A stretch of 36,056 nt of DNA from Bacteroidota bacterium (lineage in GTDB: Bacteria > Bacteroidota > Bacteroidia > Flavobacteriales_D > Crocinitomicaceae), in assembly GCA_016868915.1 (NCBI GenBank), contig VGFL01000015.1, positions 1 through 36,056 of the forward strand, read 5' to 3'. Below the pieces are notes generated by a model. That model was not told where the DNA came from. It saw only the letters and a program-made list of their open reading frames with translations, and did no database searches. The first letter of the stretch is position 1. The number at the start of each line of letters is the position of its first letter. Below, piece by piece: positions 16,295 through 25,710 of the stretch. The position numbers and the translations under genes were made by a program.

Positions 16295-19237
16295 ATGCTG
16301 TTGCATTCGTATTTTAGTATTAAATATGGGGTTCTTTCACCCGAAGACCTTGTAGATTGGACTTTTGCTTCAGGCTATCCGTATGCCGTATCGACTGATA
16401 TTAATCATACCGGATCGGGATTGAGTTTTGTAAAACGAGCTCAGGAGAAAAAAATACAACCTATCCTCGGAGCAGATATTCGGAATGGAATGGATATCCA
16501 ATATATATTACTAGCACAAAGCAAAGTAGGTTTCTTTGAAATTAATAAATTTATTTCATGCCATTTGCAGCAAGAGATACCATTTCCATCTCATCCACCT
16601 GAGCTTCCAAATTGTTATGTGCTTTATCCATTTGAGAAAGTGCCGTTAACTTTACAGGAAAATGAGTTTATTTTTTTTCAGTTGACTCAAAATAAAGATT
16701 TTTTAATCGCAAAATATCCCAGGCTTCGTAAGCGTATTCTTGCTTTACAGCCGATGACTTTTCGTCACAAACGCGACTTTAATGCACATCGTTTATTGCG
16801 TTCTATTGCGAATAATTGTTTGCTTTCTAAGCTTCCAACAAGTGAACAAACAAATGAACAGGAGAGATTGATAAGTTATGAGGCTTGGCAAAAAGAATGG
16901 GAAGACTATCCGGATATTTTTTTTCGTACAGATACAATTTTAAAATCTTGTCATATTCGGTTTTCTTTTGGAGATGATGTTACACCTCAAAATTTAGCAA
17001 CTTATACGAAATCAAAGGAGGAAGATTTGGAGAAACTTCGTATGCTTTGCGAAGAAGGATTAGATTATCGGTATGTAAATCCATCTGATCAGATTCGAGA
17101 CCGTATGCAGAAAGAGATAGAAATCATTACTCAAAAGGATTATTTATCTTATTTTTTGATTACAAGAGATTTTATTTCATACGCTCGTTCCAAAGGGTTT
17201 TTCCATGTCGGGAGAGGAAGTGGCGCAAATAGTTTAGTAGCGTATTTATTAAGAATTACCGATGTTGACCCCATTGAGTTGGATTTGTATTTTGAACGAT
17301 TCATCAATTTATTTCGGAAAAATCCACCTGATTTTGATATTGACTTTTCGTGGCGTGATCGTGATAAGGTGATTGATTATATTTTTGAGAAATATCCTCA
17401 CGCAACCTTGCTTTGTACCTATAATACCTTTCAGTTTAAGGCAACTGTTCGTGAGCTAGGTAAAGTATTTGGTTTACCAAAAGACGAGATTGATAAGCTA
17501 GTTGAAAGAAAATTGGATCCTTCTCATCTGGATGAAATATCTCGATTGGTTTTAAAATACAGCGGCTACATAAAAGGCTTGCCCTCTTATTTGAGTGTTC
17601 ATTCGGGAGGGATAATTATCAGTGAAAGGCCCATTCATTATTATTCAGCAACATTTCTACCACCCAAAGGATATCCGACTACTCAATTTTCTATGCTTGA
17701 AGCAGAAGATGTTGGACTTTTTAAATTTGATGTTTTGAGTCAACGGGGCTTGGGCAAAATTAGTGATTGTCTAAAAGTAATTAAATACAATCAACCTGAA
17801 AGTTTACCACATGACATTCATGATGTGAATTACTTCAAAACAGATGAAAAAATTAAGAAGTTATTGTTGAATGCGCAGGCATTAGGATGTTTTTACGTTG
17901 AGTCTCCAGCTATGCGTATGTTGATGACAAAACTAAAAGTTCAATCTTATCTGGAACTAGTAGCGGCAAGTTCTATCATTCGGCCTGGTGTTTCTCAATC
18001 GGGAATGATGCGAGAGTATATTTTACGACATTTGAATCCCCAACGAAGAAATCATGTAGATCCTATTTTATTGGAGATCATGCCCGAAACCTACGGCGTG
18101 ATGGTGTATCAAGAAGATGTGATTAAAGTAGCACATCATTTTGCGGGTTTATCGCTGGCTGAGGCAGATGTTTTGCGAAGAGGAATGTCAGGAAAATTTC
18201 GTTCGAAAGAGGAATTACAACACGTTCGCACAACTTTTTTTACAAAATGCTTATCACTTGGACATAGTAGTGAATTAACAGCTGATGTCTGGAGACAAAT
18301 TGAAAGCTTTGCTGGATATGCTTTCTCAAAAGGACATTCTGCTTCCTATGCCGTTGAAAGTTATCAGAGTCTTTATTTGAAAGCATATTATCCGTTGGAA
18401 TATATGACTGCAACAATCAATAATTTTGGTGGATATTACCGAACCGAAGTATATGTTCACGAAGCTAGAAAGTGCGGTGCAATTATAGAGCCCCCCTGTA
18501 TCAATGAGGGAAGTTTTGAATGTATCCTGAAAGGAAATCGGTTAATTTTAGGATGTATGCTTATCGATAGTATTGAAGTAAAAGTAATTTCTGTCATTTT
18601 CAAAGAGCGTTCAAAAAACGGACTTTTTAACGATTTTGATGATTTCACAAAACGAGTAGAAATTCCTCTGGAGCAATTGATTTTACTAATTCGGATTGGT
18701 GCTTTACGAACTTTTTCAGAAAAAAAGAAGAATTTGTTATGGAAAGCTCATCAATACCATCAAAAAGATCCAATAAGTAAACAACGATTAACATTATTTG
18801 AGGAAAAGCCGATACAATATTCTTTGCCGTTGTTAGAAGAAGTGGAATTAGAAGCGGCATTTGAAGAGATAGAATTGTTGGGTTTTCCTTTGCGAAATCC
18901 TTTTGATCTCATAGCTGACTCTTTTGAAAAACAAATTTTTTCTGATTCTATACAAGAGTATTTGGGTCAACGAATTGAAGCTTTAGCTTATTTAGTCACA
19001 ATTAAAAGATCTATGACAAGTAGCAGGGAGCCTATGTTTTTTGGAACATTTATGGATGTAAAAGGGAATACACTCGATACGGTTCATTTTCCTGAATCAG
19101 GAAGAAAATATCCATTCCGAGGAAAAGGCATTTATCGTCTAAAGGGAATTGTTACCGAAGAGTTTGGATTTTATACACTTGAAGTAGGGGAGATGTATAA
19201 AGTTTCGTTGATGGAGGATCTAAGATATAGTGATTAG
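16295..19237 (+). CDS. Short DNA polymerase III alpha subunit (DnaE2/ImuC-like)
   Basis: A 980-residue C-family polymerase, clearly shorter than replicative DnaE (about 1160-1500). Polymerase residues are intact: GRGSGANSLVAY (307-318), D348 and D350 in PPDFDIDF, and D479 in VGLFKFDVL. The N-terminal PHP domain is degenerate: the first HxH reads LxH (H4), TDH becomes TDINH, and the Glu of GxE is Asp (GAD, 59-61), so metal-dependent proofreading is unlikely. A helix-hairpin-helix region and an OB fold (about 890-970) close the chain; a tau-binding tail is missing. It is the second gene after the Y-family polymerase. It overlaps the convergent reductase gene by 4 nt (TTAG). Confidence 0.9.
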   Translation: MLLHSYFSIKYGVLSPEDLVDWTFASGYPYAVSTDINHTGSGLSFVKRAQEKKIQPILGADIRNGMDIQYILLAQSKVGFFEINKFISCHLQQEIPFPSHPPELPNCYVLYPFEKVPLTLQENEFIFFQLTQNKDFLIAKYPRLRKRILALQPMTFRHKRDFNAHRLLRSIANNCLLSKLPTSEQTNEQERLISYEAWQKEWEDYPDIFFRTDTILKSCHIRFSFGDDVTPQNLATYTKSKEEDLEKLRMLCEEGLDYRYVNPSDQIRDRMQKEIEIITQKDYLSYFLITRDFISYARSKGFFHVGRGSGANSLVAYLLRITDVDPIELDLYFERFINLFRKNPPDFDIDFSWRDRDKVIDYIFEKYPHATLLCTYNTFQFKATVRELGKVFGLPKDEIDKLVERKLDPSHLDEISRLVLKYSGYIKGLPSYLSVHSGGIIISERPIHYYSATFLPPKGYPTTQFSMLEAEDVGLFKFDVLSQRGLGKISDCLKVIKYNQPESLPHDIHDVNYFKTDEKIKKLLLNAQALGCFYVESPAMRMLMTKLKVQSYLELVAASSIIRPGVSQSGMMREYILRHLNPQRRNHVDPILLEIMPETYGVMVYQEDVIKVAHHFAGLSLAEADVLRRGMSGKFRSKEELQHVRTTFFTKCLSLGHSSELTADVWRQIESFAGYAFSKGHSASYAVESYQSLYLKAYYPLEYMTATINNFGGYYRTEVYVHEARKCGAIIEPPCINEGSFECILKGNRLILGCMLIDSIEVKVISVIFKERSKNGLFNDFDDFTKRVEIPLEQLILLIRIGALRTFSEKKKNLLWKAHQYHQKDPISKQRLTLFEEKPIQYSLPLLEEVELEAAFEEIELLGFPLRNPFDLIADSFEKQIFSDSIQEYLGQRIEALAYLVTIKRSMTSSREPMFFGTFMDVKGNTLDTVHFPESGRKYPFRGKGIYRLKGIVTEEFGFYTLEVGEMYKVSLMEDLRYSD

Positions 19238-20217
19238 TATGGTGGATGATCGGGTTTGTTATTAAGAATCTTTTCAATCTCGGCTGATATTTCTTCAGTG
19301 ATAATGGTTGAATAATCAAGTGACTTTAAATTTTCTTTTAATTGTTCCTCCTTGCTTGCTCCGAGTATTACAGTGCTCACATTTTTGTTTGACAAACACC
19401 ATGCGATACTTATAATCGGAAGAGAAATCCCAATCCGTTCAGAAAGCAGTGCTAATTTTTGCACTTTTTCAAGCCGTTCTAAAGTTGTGTTTTTTTCTTT
19501 TAACCAATCCAATCCTTCCATGCCTAAACGTGTATCAGAAGGGAATTTATCATTGTATTTTCCAGAAAGTACACCACTTGCTAAAGGAGACCAAATTGTC
19601 GTACCCAAACCAATAGTTTCATAGATTTGACTAAATTCAACTTCGACTTTGTGCCGAACAAACATGTTATACTCAGGTTGTTCTACGATTGGTCCAATTA
19701 AATGATTTTGTTTGGCAAACATGTGTGCTTCCATGATTTCTTGTGCGCTCCATTCAGAAGTTCCCCAATACAGTATTTTTCCCTGCATAATGAGTTGATG
19801 CATACTCCATACTGTTTCTTCAATTGGAGTTGTTTTATCAGGTCTATGACAGAAAAATAGGTCTAAATAATCTAATTGAAATCGCTCTAATGCCTGCTCG
19901 CAAGCTTCAACTATGTGTTTTCTATTCAATCCTTTTTGAGTGGGGTATTTACCACCGGAACCAAAGAAAACTTTACTACTTACGATGTATGAATCACGAG
20001 ACCAATTTACTTTTTTAAGAATTTTGCCCATAACTATCTCGCTTTGTCCACGAGCATAAATTTCAGCATTATCGAAAAAGTTAATTCCATTTTCGTATGC
20101 GATTTCCATGAGACGTTGAGACGTTTTATCCTCGATTTGTTTCCCGAATGTTAGCCATGACCCAAGGGAAAGTCGACTTATTTGTAATCCAGATTTTCCC
20201 AAATTATTGTATTCCAT
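19234..20217 (-). CDS. Aldo/keto reductase
   Basis: A 327-residue NADPH-dependent oxidoreductase of the potassium-channel beta-subunit-like (KCNAB/YghZ) branch. The catalytic tetrad is complete: D49 and Y54 in FFDNAEIYARGQSE, K82 in VSSKVFFG, and H124 in LDLFFCHRPD. The beta-subunit-like signature is the N-terminal NNLGKSGLQISRLSLGSW. The physiological substrate is unknown; such enzymes reduce aldehydes and related carbonyls. The ATG directly follows the stop of the persulfide dioxygenase-like gene with no spacer, so they are cotranscribed, which suggests detoxification. The 3' end overlaps the DnaE gene of the other strand by 4 nt. Confidence 0.93.
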   Translation of the reverse strand: MEYNNLGKSGLQISRLSLGSWLTFGKQIEDKTSQRLMEIAYENGINFFDNAEIYARGQSEIVMGKILKKVNWSRDSYIVSSKVFFGSGGKYPTQKGLNRKHIVEACEQALERFQLDYLDLFFCHRPDKTTPIEETVWSMHQLIMQGKILYWGTSEWSAQEIMEAHMFAKQNHLIGPIVEQPEYNMFVRHKVEVEFSQIYETIGLGTTIWSPLASGVLSGKYNDKFPSDTRLGMEGLDWLKEKNTTLERLEKVQKLALLSERIGISLPIISIAWCLSNKNVSTVILGASKEEQLKENLKSLDYSTIITEEISAEIEKILNNKPDHPPY

Positions 20218-21630
20218 TTATTTCTGTGTTGATGAACAAACAATGGTTGTTCTTTTAATGTTCGTTTTGGCTATGGCCGAGAAACCACCAATAACATCCT
20301 TAACTTTGTCGTAACCTCTGGATTTTAGGATAGACGCTGCGATGATACTTCGGTAACCACCAGCGCAATGTAAAATGAATGGATCATTTTTTGGGAATTC
20401 ATTCATTTGTTTATTTATGAAATCAAGCGGAACATTCGGAACACCTTCAATGTGTTCCGCGCCATATTCACCTGGTTTTCTTACATCAATAATCGTCGTA
20501 TTATTATTCATTTCTTTTTTCAGTTCTTCCGCAGAAATTCGTTCAATAGAATCTATTTTTTTTCCTGCGGCAATCCATTTTTCAATACCGCCCTCTAGAT
20601 ACCCCAAAACATTATCGTAGCCGACTCTGGAAAGTCTTCGTATTGTTTCCTCTTCTTTTCCAATCTCCGTTACGACCACAATTTTTTGTTTTACATCCGG
20701 AATGAGTGTTCCTACCCAAGGAGCAAACTGCCCTTCTAGGCCTATACTTATGCATCGTGGAATAAATCCTTTTGCAAAATCTGAAGCATTTCTTGTATCC
20801 AAAACGACAATGTCATCTGAATCATTTAAAATTGTTTCGAAGGTTTGAATTGACAAAGCATTTAATCCTCGTTTTAGAATTGAATCGTATTCGTCATAAC
20901 CTTTTATATTCATTGCGACATTCATTCCGAAGTATCCCGGAGGCGGAAGTAAACCATCTGTTACCTCTGTTATAAACTCTCTCTCCGTCATGTCTTCACG
21001 AAGAGCATAATTTGTTTTTTTCTGATTACCGAGTAAGTCAAATGTTTCCTTTGACATGTTTTTTCCACAGGCACTACCGGCGCCGTGCGCTGGATAGATT
21101 ATTACATCATCGGGTAGCGTGAGTATTTTACTTCTTAATGAATGAAATAGATGCCTTGCTAAATCCTCCTGAGTAAGTGAATTTGCTTTTTGGGCCAAAT
21201 CCGGTCGTCCAACATCACCAATAAATAACGTATCACCCGAGAAAAGAGCAGTTTCTTTTCCAGTTTCATCAAATAAAAGATAACAAGTTGATTCCATGGT
21301 ATGACCGGGAGTATGCAAAACTTTGATTGATAATTTTCCAAATTTTATTATTTCTCCGTCTTTGGCCTTATATACGGGATATAATGGATTTGCAGTCGGA
21401 CCAAAGACAATTGTGGCTCCTGTTTTCTTTGCTAAATCGATATGACCACTTACAAAATCTGCATGGAAATGCGTTTCAAGAATAAATTTTATTCTAACAT
21501 TGTCTTCCTTTGCTCTTCTCATGTAAGGTTCTGACTCTCTCAATGGGTCAATAATTACTGCTTCATTGTCTGAAACTAAATAATAGGCACCCTGAGCCAG
21601 ACATCCTGTGTAAATCTGTTCAATTTTCAT
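20218..21630 (-). CDS. Metallo-beta-lactamase fold protein fused to two rhodanese domains
   Basis: A 470-residue cytoplasmic protein of the persulfide dioxygenase (ETHE1/CstB-like) type. It probably acts in sulfide or low-molecular persulfide oxidation. Domain one (about 1-240) carries iron ligands H54, H56 and D58 in ETHFHADFVSGH, H110, D133 (SGDTLF) and H182; the last residue of the usual DH pair is Phe59. Rhodanese domain A (about 255-350) has no cysteine in its active loop (VVVTEIGKEEET) and is likely structural. Rhodanese domain B (about 362-460) has C421 in the loop HCAGGYRS and should transfer sulfur. It follows the glycosyltransferase gene by 9 nt. Confidence 0.9.
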   Translation of the reverse strand: MKIEQIYTGCLAQGAYYLVSDNEAVIIDPLRESEPYMRRAKEDNVRIKFILETHFHADFVSGHIDLAKKTGATIVFGPTANPLYPVYKAKDGEIIKFGKLSIKVLHTPGHTMESTCYLLFDETGKETALFSGDTLFIGDVGRPDLAQKANSLTQEDLARHLFHSLRSKILTLPDDVIIYPAHGAGSACGKNMSKETFDLLGNQKKTNYALREDMTEREFITEVTDGLLPPPGYFGMNVAMNIKGYDEYDSILKRGLNALSIQTFETILNDSDDIVVLDTRNASDFAKGFIPRCISIGLEGQFAPWVGTLIPDVKQKIVVVTEIGKEEETIRRLSRVGYDNVLGYLEGGIEKWIAAGKKIDSIERISAEELKKEMNNNTTIIDVRKPGEYGAEHIEGVPNVPLDFINKQMNEFPKNDPFILHCAGGYRSIIAASILKSRGYDKVKDVIGGFSAIAKTNIKRTTIVCSSTQK

Positions 21631-21639
21631 GTTACATTG

Positions 21640-22659
21640 TTAAAGTATCCACTTTCTTTGATTAAGTTTATCGTAAGTCTCAGTCCCTTGAATCACCGTT
21701 GCCCAAATAATACTTCCTAAGTAGATTCCTTTTGCTTTCGCTTTGTATTTTTTTAATTCAACTCTTTTTCTGTAGAACTTTGTAAAATTAATGTATATTG
21801 CCATGTGTGCTAAAAAAACGACCAAGCAAAAACGAGGTTTACCTTCGGTTAAAAATTTTATACCAGCAATACCGTCAAGAAGCATTCTAAAAAAAAGTTT
21901 GGGAATTAAATAACCGGGGTGGTTTTTGATTAACATGTACAAGTTATTTCTAAAATTAAGGTACAATTTAGTAGGTGATTCGTACCCTAAAGTCCCACCA
22001 CCGAGATGAAATACTTCGGATTGAGGGACAACCAGAAAGCTCTTACCGCTTTTTTGAATTCTCCAGCAAAGGTCGATTTCCTCCATGTGAGCAAAAAAGT
22101 CGGCATCAAAACCATTCATTTCTTTAAATACCGAATTTCGAATCATAAAAGCGGCACCCGAAACCCAAAAGACATAATCAGTGTTGTCATATTGTCCTGA
22201 GTCCTTTTCACAGTGCTTTAAAATTCTTCCTCGGCAAAACGGAAAATAATCCTTGTCCAAAAAACCTCCGCATGCCCCGGCGTGTTCAAATTTATCTTTC
22301 TCTAAATATGATTTGATTTTTGGTTGACAACCCGCGATATTGCTATCTTCCATACTTTTCAGTAATGGGTTGAGCCAATTGTTTGTTACCTCAACATCAC
22401 TATTCAATAATACAACAAATTCTTCGTGAATGGATTTCATACCCTCATTGTAACCTTGCGCAAATCCGTAGTTAACGAAATTTTTAATAATTTTAATTTG
22501 TGGATAATTCTTTTGAAGAAAAGAAATTGAATCATCTTTAGAGGCATTATCAATTACATAAATGACCGCTTGCTCAGAATGTTTTATTACAGAAGGAAGA
22601 AAGGTTTCAAGATGATTCCTACCATTGTAATTTAATATTGCAATCGCAACGTTTTCCAC
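21640..22659 (-). CDS. Family 2 glycosyltransferase
   Basis: A 339-residue glycosyltransferase with a GT-A fold, probably adding a sugar (rhamnosyl-like transferases look similar) to an envelope glycan. AILNYNGRNHLETFL starts at residue 7, VIDNASKDDS at 35-44, and the metal-binding NSDVE at 86-90. The acceptor-site region contains GFDADFFAHMEEIDLCWR, with the conserved ED/EE-x-x-LCWR pattern. A basic, partly hydrophobic C-terminal 80 residues may dock on the membrane. The start codon is GTG, within TAGTG shared with the stop of the GWxTD gene (1-nt overlap), a sign of translational coupling. Confidence 0.93.
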   Translation of the reverse strand: MENVAIAILNYNGRNHLETFLPSVIKHSEQAVIYVIDNASKDDSISFLQKNYPQIKIIKNFVNYGFAQGYNEGMKSIHEEFVVLLNSDVEVTNNWLNPLLKSMEDSNIAGCQPKIKSYLEKDKFEHAGACGGFLDKDYFPFCRGRILKHCEKDSGQYDNTDYVFWVSGAAFMIRNSVFKEMNGFDADFFAHMEEIDLCWRIQKSGKSFLVVPQSEVFHLGGGTLGYESPTKLYLNFRNNLYMLIKNHPGYLIPKLFFRMLLDGIAGIKFLTEGKPRFCLVVFLAHMAIYINFTKFYRKRVELKKYKAKAKGIYLGSIIWATVIQGTETYDKLNQRKWIL

Positions 22660-24095
22660 TAGTATTGTCTAAATAAATCGTTACTATATCCGCCGAAATG
22701 ATCTTGGTTGAATAAATTTGGATTATCCACAGAACCATTAACCGTATTTCTTTTTGAAAGCACAGCCTGCCATCCTTGGTTTTTCGGTTCGCCAAGCATA
22801 TCTGAGTGTAGTAATCGATAGGCATTATTTGTTAAATCAGGATTATAAAAAATAAAACGTTTATTACTAAAGCGTTCTATTTTATTGTATTGCCAGATTT
22901 CATAAGGATATTCAGATGGTGAGGTTTCTCTTTGGATAATATTGGTTGGAGCACCATATTTTAGGTAGACTCTTCCCCTATCTGTTTCATAACCATCTTG
23001 AAAATTAGTTGAAAACAATTTTTGGACGAAAAGTACCTGTTGTTTGTATGACATCCAACCTTCGTATGGATTTGATGGACTCGTTTTAAGCCAAAATCCT
23101 TGAATGTGTTTTCGCGCGATTTCCTTATTCTTATTTTTTAAGGACGAAATAATATTTAGAATTTCACTTTGTTTTGCAATAGGAATCAAACTTTCGAGAA
23201 AATACTCCAGACTATCATCAGTAATCGAATTTTGAAAAGCGGGATCAAGCACTAAATCGTCTAAATTTAAATTTTGATCGAGCATATTTGTTCTCTCGAA
23301 AAAGTATGATTGCGAGAAATACTCCTTTTTAGATCGATCTAATATCGTATAAACTAGTTCATATTTACCAGTCGGTAAATCAATAATTTCAACTCCTTTA
23401 ATAATTGGAACAATAGGTGCTTTAACATACTTTGAAAAATATTCATAATCAAATAATTCTTCTGAGGTTTCGGTATTTCTTAAAATTTGTTTTACCAAAA
23501 AAATACTATCGGTTAACTCAGTCGAGTTATACACTTCAAAATATACAGGAACTTTAATCAACTCACTTGGGTAATAATTCGATAGTCTTGGTAGGATATA
23601 AAGTCCAGATTTTGTGAAGTTTGAATTATCATTCGATTTTCTTGCAAATTCGACAACTTCTAAATCAGATATTGAGATATTTTTACTAAAATCTTTTACT
23701 ACAAGCTCGCTTTCCGCCTTGAGGGCCTTGGATTTGTCATCCATTACATCAGTTATTTCTATTTTAAAATCATATTTACCAGGATTAATTGCAAAACGGA
23801 CAATATCACAGAAATCTTCAACGATACTATCTCTCATTATCGGCGACTCTAAAACATAAACGTTAGAAAAAACGGATGAATCTTTTTGTGATATATTTAA
23901 TCTAACTGCAATTTTTCCTTGTAAACCTTCGGCTTTTGCTTCATATTTTACGGTAGAAGCGACAAATTGGATGTATAATTCGATATAATTTCCAATTTGA
24001 GGTTCGAAAAATTGTTTTGTATCAAGGTATGCTTTTAATTGGCCAAAATAGTGAAAGGAAAGTAGAAAAAATGTCAATAAAAGGCCTGATTTCAT
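22659..24095 (-). CDS. GWxTD domain protein
   Basis: A 478-residue exported protein with a signal peptide of about 17 residues. The first 300 residues form beta-rich repeats. The C-terminal part (about 350-450) is the GWxTD domain, recognised by GYETDRGRVYLKYGAPTNII, then EIWQYNKI and FIFYNP. The family is widespread in Bacteroidetes and of unknown function; periplasmic or envelope-associated action is inferred from the signal peptide. It lies 18 nt after the helicase gene and is coupled to the glycosyltransferase behind it. Confidence 0.85.
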   Translation of the reverse strand: MKSGLLLTFFLLSFHYFGQLKAYLDTKQFFEPQIGNYIELYIQFVASTVKYEAKAEGLQGKIAVRLNISQKDSSVFSNVYVLESPIMRDSIVEDFCDIVRFAINPGKYDFKIEITDVMDDKSKALKAESELVVKDFSKNISISDLEVVEFARKSNDNSNFTKSGLYILPRLSNYYPSELIKVPVYFEVYNSTELTDSIFLVKQILRNTETSEELFDYEYFSKYVKAPIVPIIKGVEIIDLPTGKYELVYTILDRSKKEYFSQSYFFERTNMLDQNLNLDDLVLDPAFQNSITDDSLEYFLESLIPIAKQSEILNIISSLKNKNKEIARKHIQGFWLKTSPSNPYEGWMSYKQQVLFVQKLFSTNFQDGYETDRGRVYLKYGAPTNIIQRETSPSEYPYEIWQYNKIERFSNKRFIFYNPDLTNNAYRLLHSDMLGEPKNQGWQAVLSKRNTVNGSVDNPNLFNQDHFGGYSNDLFRQY

Positions 24096-24113
24096 AACTT
24101 AAATATAAACAAT

Positions 24114-25628
24114 TTAAAAATCATTATCAATAATAGAACGCAATTTTTGACTCAGTTGTCTATTGTATGTTTCAATGAGATACTTAATATAATTTGGGGT
24201 GCATTTAGAAATGCACTTTGAGTAATGTTTTAATCTGTGTTCAATGTGATCTTGTAATAATTTAATCAGCTTCATTGCCTCATCCATATCTGCGGCTTTT
24301 TCAGCAATTACTTCAGCATGATTTTCCATACTTTGATCAATCGATATTCTTCCTTTACTGCCATTGTCAATTGCGAAGTAATAAGCATCAGCAATGCTAA
24401 AAGACTGAAGTTTTTCTACATTTAGGATATCCTTAAAATGTCGTGGAAATTCATATTCAACTTCAAATTGTAAGTCCTCTAGCTCAGATACACGCGACTC
24501 TAAAAAACGATCAGGAAAGCGAAATGCATCATGCCAGTTGATATAGTCTTGCCAAAAACCAAATCTTCTCACATTATTTCCTAAGTCGATTATTTTAAAA
24601 TCACTTTTTTTAGGCAGGCGTCTTGAACCTCTTCCGATCATTTGATGATAAAGGGTTAATGATCTTGTTGCGCGATTTAAAATAATGGTTTGAACTGAGG
24701 GTTCATCAAAACCAGTAGTTAAGATTCCGACTGAAGTTAAGATTGCATTGGGGGTTTCTTTAAACCATTTTACAATTTCTTTTCGATCTCGATCACTGAA
24801 TGTAGAATCGAGGTGCTTGATATTGTATTTAAGTTTTTTGAATGTCTCTTCAACCTTTCGTGAGGTTTCAATTCCCGCATTAAAAATCAAAATCTTTTCA
24901 TCCTTTGCTATTTCCTCATAGGCAAAAACTAGTTTTTCTTGCATAAAAAAATTGCCGTAAACAGAGTCCATGCTATTTACGGTAAAATCTCCATGAGTAC
25001 CAATCTTAAGACCTTGTAAATTCACGTCATAGGTATATGTTTTTCCATCTGCCAAGTATCCTTTTTCAATAAGTCCTGATATACTTTCTCCAACAACAAG
25101 TTTGTTGTAATTGTCGCGAAGCGGAAGTGCTTTGTTACTGCTTAAAGGAGTTGCTGTTACACCGAGGATATTACAACCATCGAAGAATTGAAATAATTTT
25201 CTAAAACTGTTGTAATGAGCTTCGTCAACAATTACTAAACCGATGTTTTGTAAAAATTGGTTATTTTCATTGAGGCGGTTGTGTAGAGTTTCAACCATGG
25301 CAATAAAGCACAAATATTCGTCTTGATCAGGTAGAGATTTAACTTCTGAGTTGATTATTTTTGATTGAACACCCCGAGTATCTAACTGTTTTGAGGTTTG
25401 AATAGATAATTCAATACGATGAGTTAGGACAAGTACTTTTTTATTCCATTCTTGAATGTATCGTTTTGTTAGCTCAGAAAAAATAACTGTTTTTCCACCA
25501 CCAGTGGGCAATTGATACAATAGATTAAAAGAATTGCCATTTTCACGCAACTCATTTAAAATTGAAATCACAGTTGATTCTTGGAATGGATAAAGCTCCT
25601 TCGCCTCATATAAATCAAAATCTATCAT
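24114..25628 (-). CDS. DEAH-box superfamily 2 helicase
   Basis: A 504-residue ATP-dependent helicase of the SSL2/type III restriction res-like group. Walker A is PTGGGKT (41-47), motif II is DEAH (135-138), motif III is TATPL (158-162), and motif VI is QMIGRGSRR (329-337); motif V-like TTGFDEPSVQTII precedes it. No nuclease or methylase domain is attached and no methylase gene is nearby, so restriction is unlikely. DNA repair or RNA remodelling are both possible. The promoter box TATCTTTG (25660-25653) is 24 nt upstream, and the gene is followed closely by the GWxTD gene. Confidence 0.9.
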   Translation of the reverse strand: MIDFDLYEAKELYPFQESTVISILNELRENGNSFNLLYQLPTGGGKTVIFSELTKRYIQEWNKKVLVLTHRIELSIQTSKQLDTRGVQSKIINSEVKSLPDQDEYLCFIAMVETLHNRLNENNQFLQNIGLVIVDEAHYNSFRKLFQFFDGCNILGVTATPLSSNKALPLRDNYNKLVVGESISGLIEKGYLADGKTYTYDVNLQGLKIGTHGDFTVNSMDSVYGNFFMQEKLVFAYEEIAKDEKILIFNAGIETSRKVEETFKKLKYNIKHLDSTFSDRDRKEIVKWFKETPNAILTSVGILTTGFDEPSVQTIILNRATRSLTLYHQMIGRGSRRLPKKSDFKIIDLGNNVRRFGFWQDYINWHDAFRFPDRFLESRVSELEDLQFEVEYEFPRHFKDILNVEKLQSFSIADAYYFAIDNGSKGRISIDQSMENHAEVIAEKAADMDEAMKLIKLLQDHIEHRLKHYSKCISKCTPNYIKYLIETYNRQLSQKLRSIIDNDF

Positions 25629-25652
25629 TCCTACTTTTCAAAAATTGGACCT

Positions 25653-25660
25653 CAAAGATA
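25653..25660 (-). promoter_or_regulatory. -7 box of the helicase operon
   Basis: A perfect minus-strand TATCTTTG, framed by the 5-bp inverted repeat GACCT (25648-25652) and AGGTC (25661-25665) so that the box fills the loop exactly. No TTG at the -33 distance. The symmetry may be an operator or chance. Confidence 0.5.
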
Positions 25661-25710
25661 AGGTCTTTTCGTGAAATCAGATAAATAATAAAAAAATGAT
25701 TTTTAATTTT

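Noticed and set aside
24114-25628. Helicase as part of a restriction or defence system
   Set aside because: There is no nuclease, methylase or other defence gene next to it, and the surrounding genes are housekeeping or envelope genes.
25681-25710. Possible terminator after ftsK (AAAAAT/ATTTTT)
   Set aside because: The stem is short and made of A-T pairs only; it cannot be told from ordinary AT-rich sequence.
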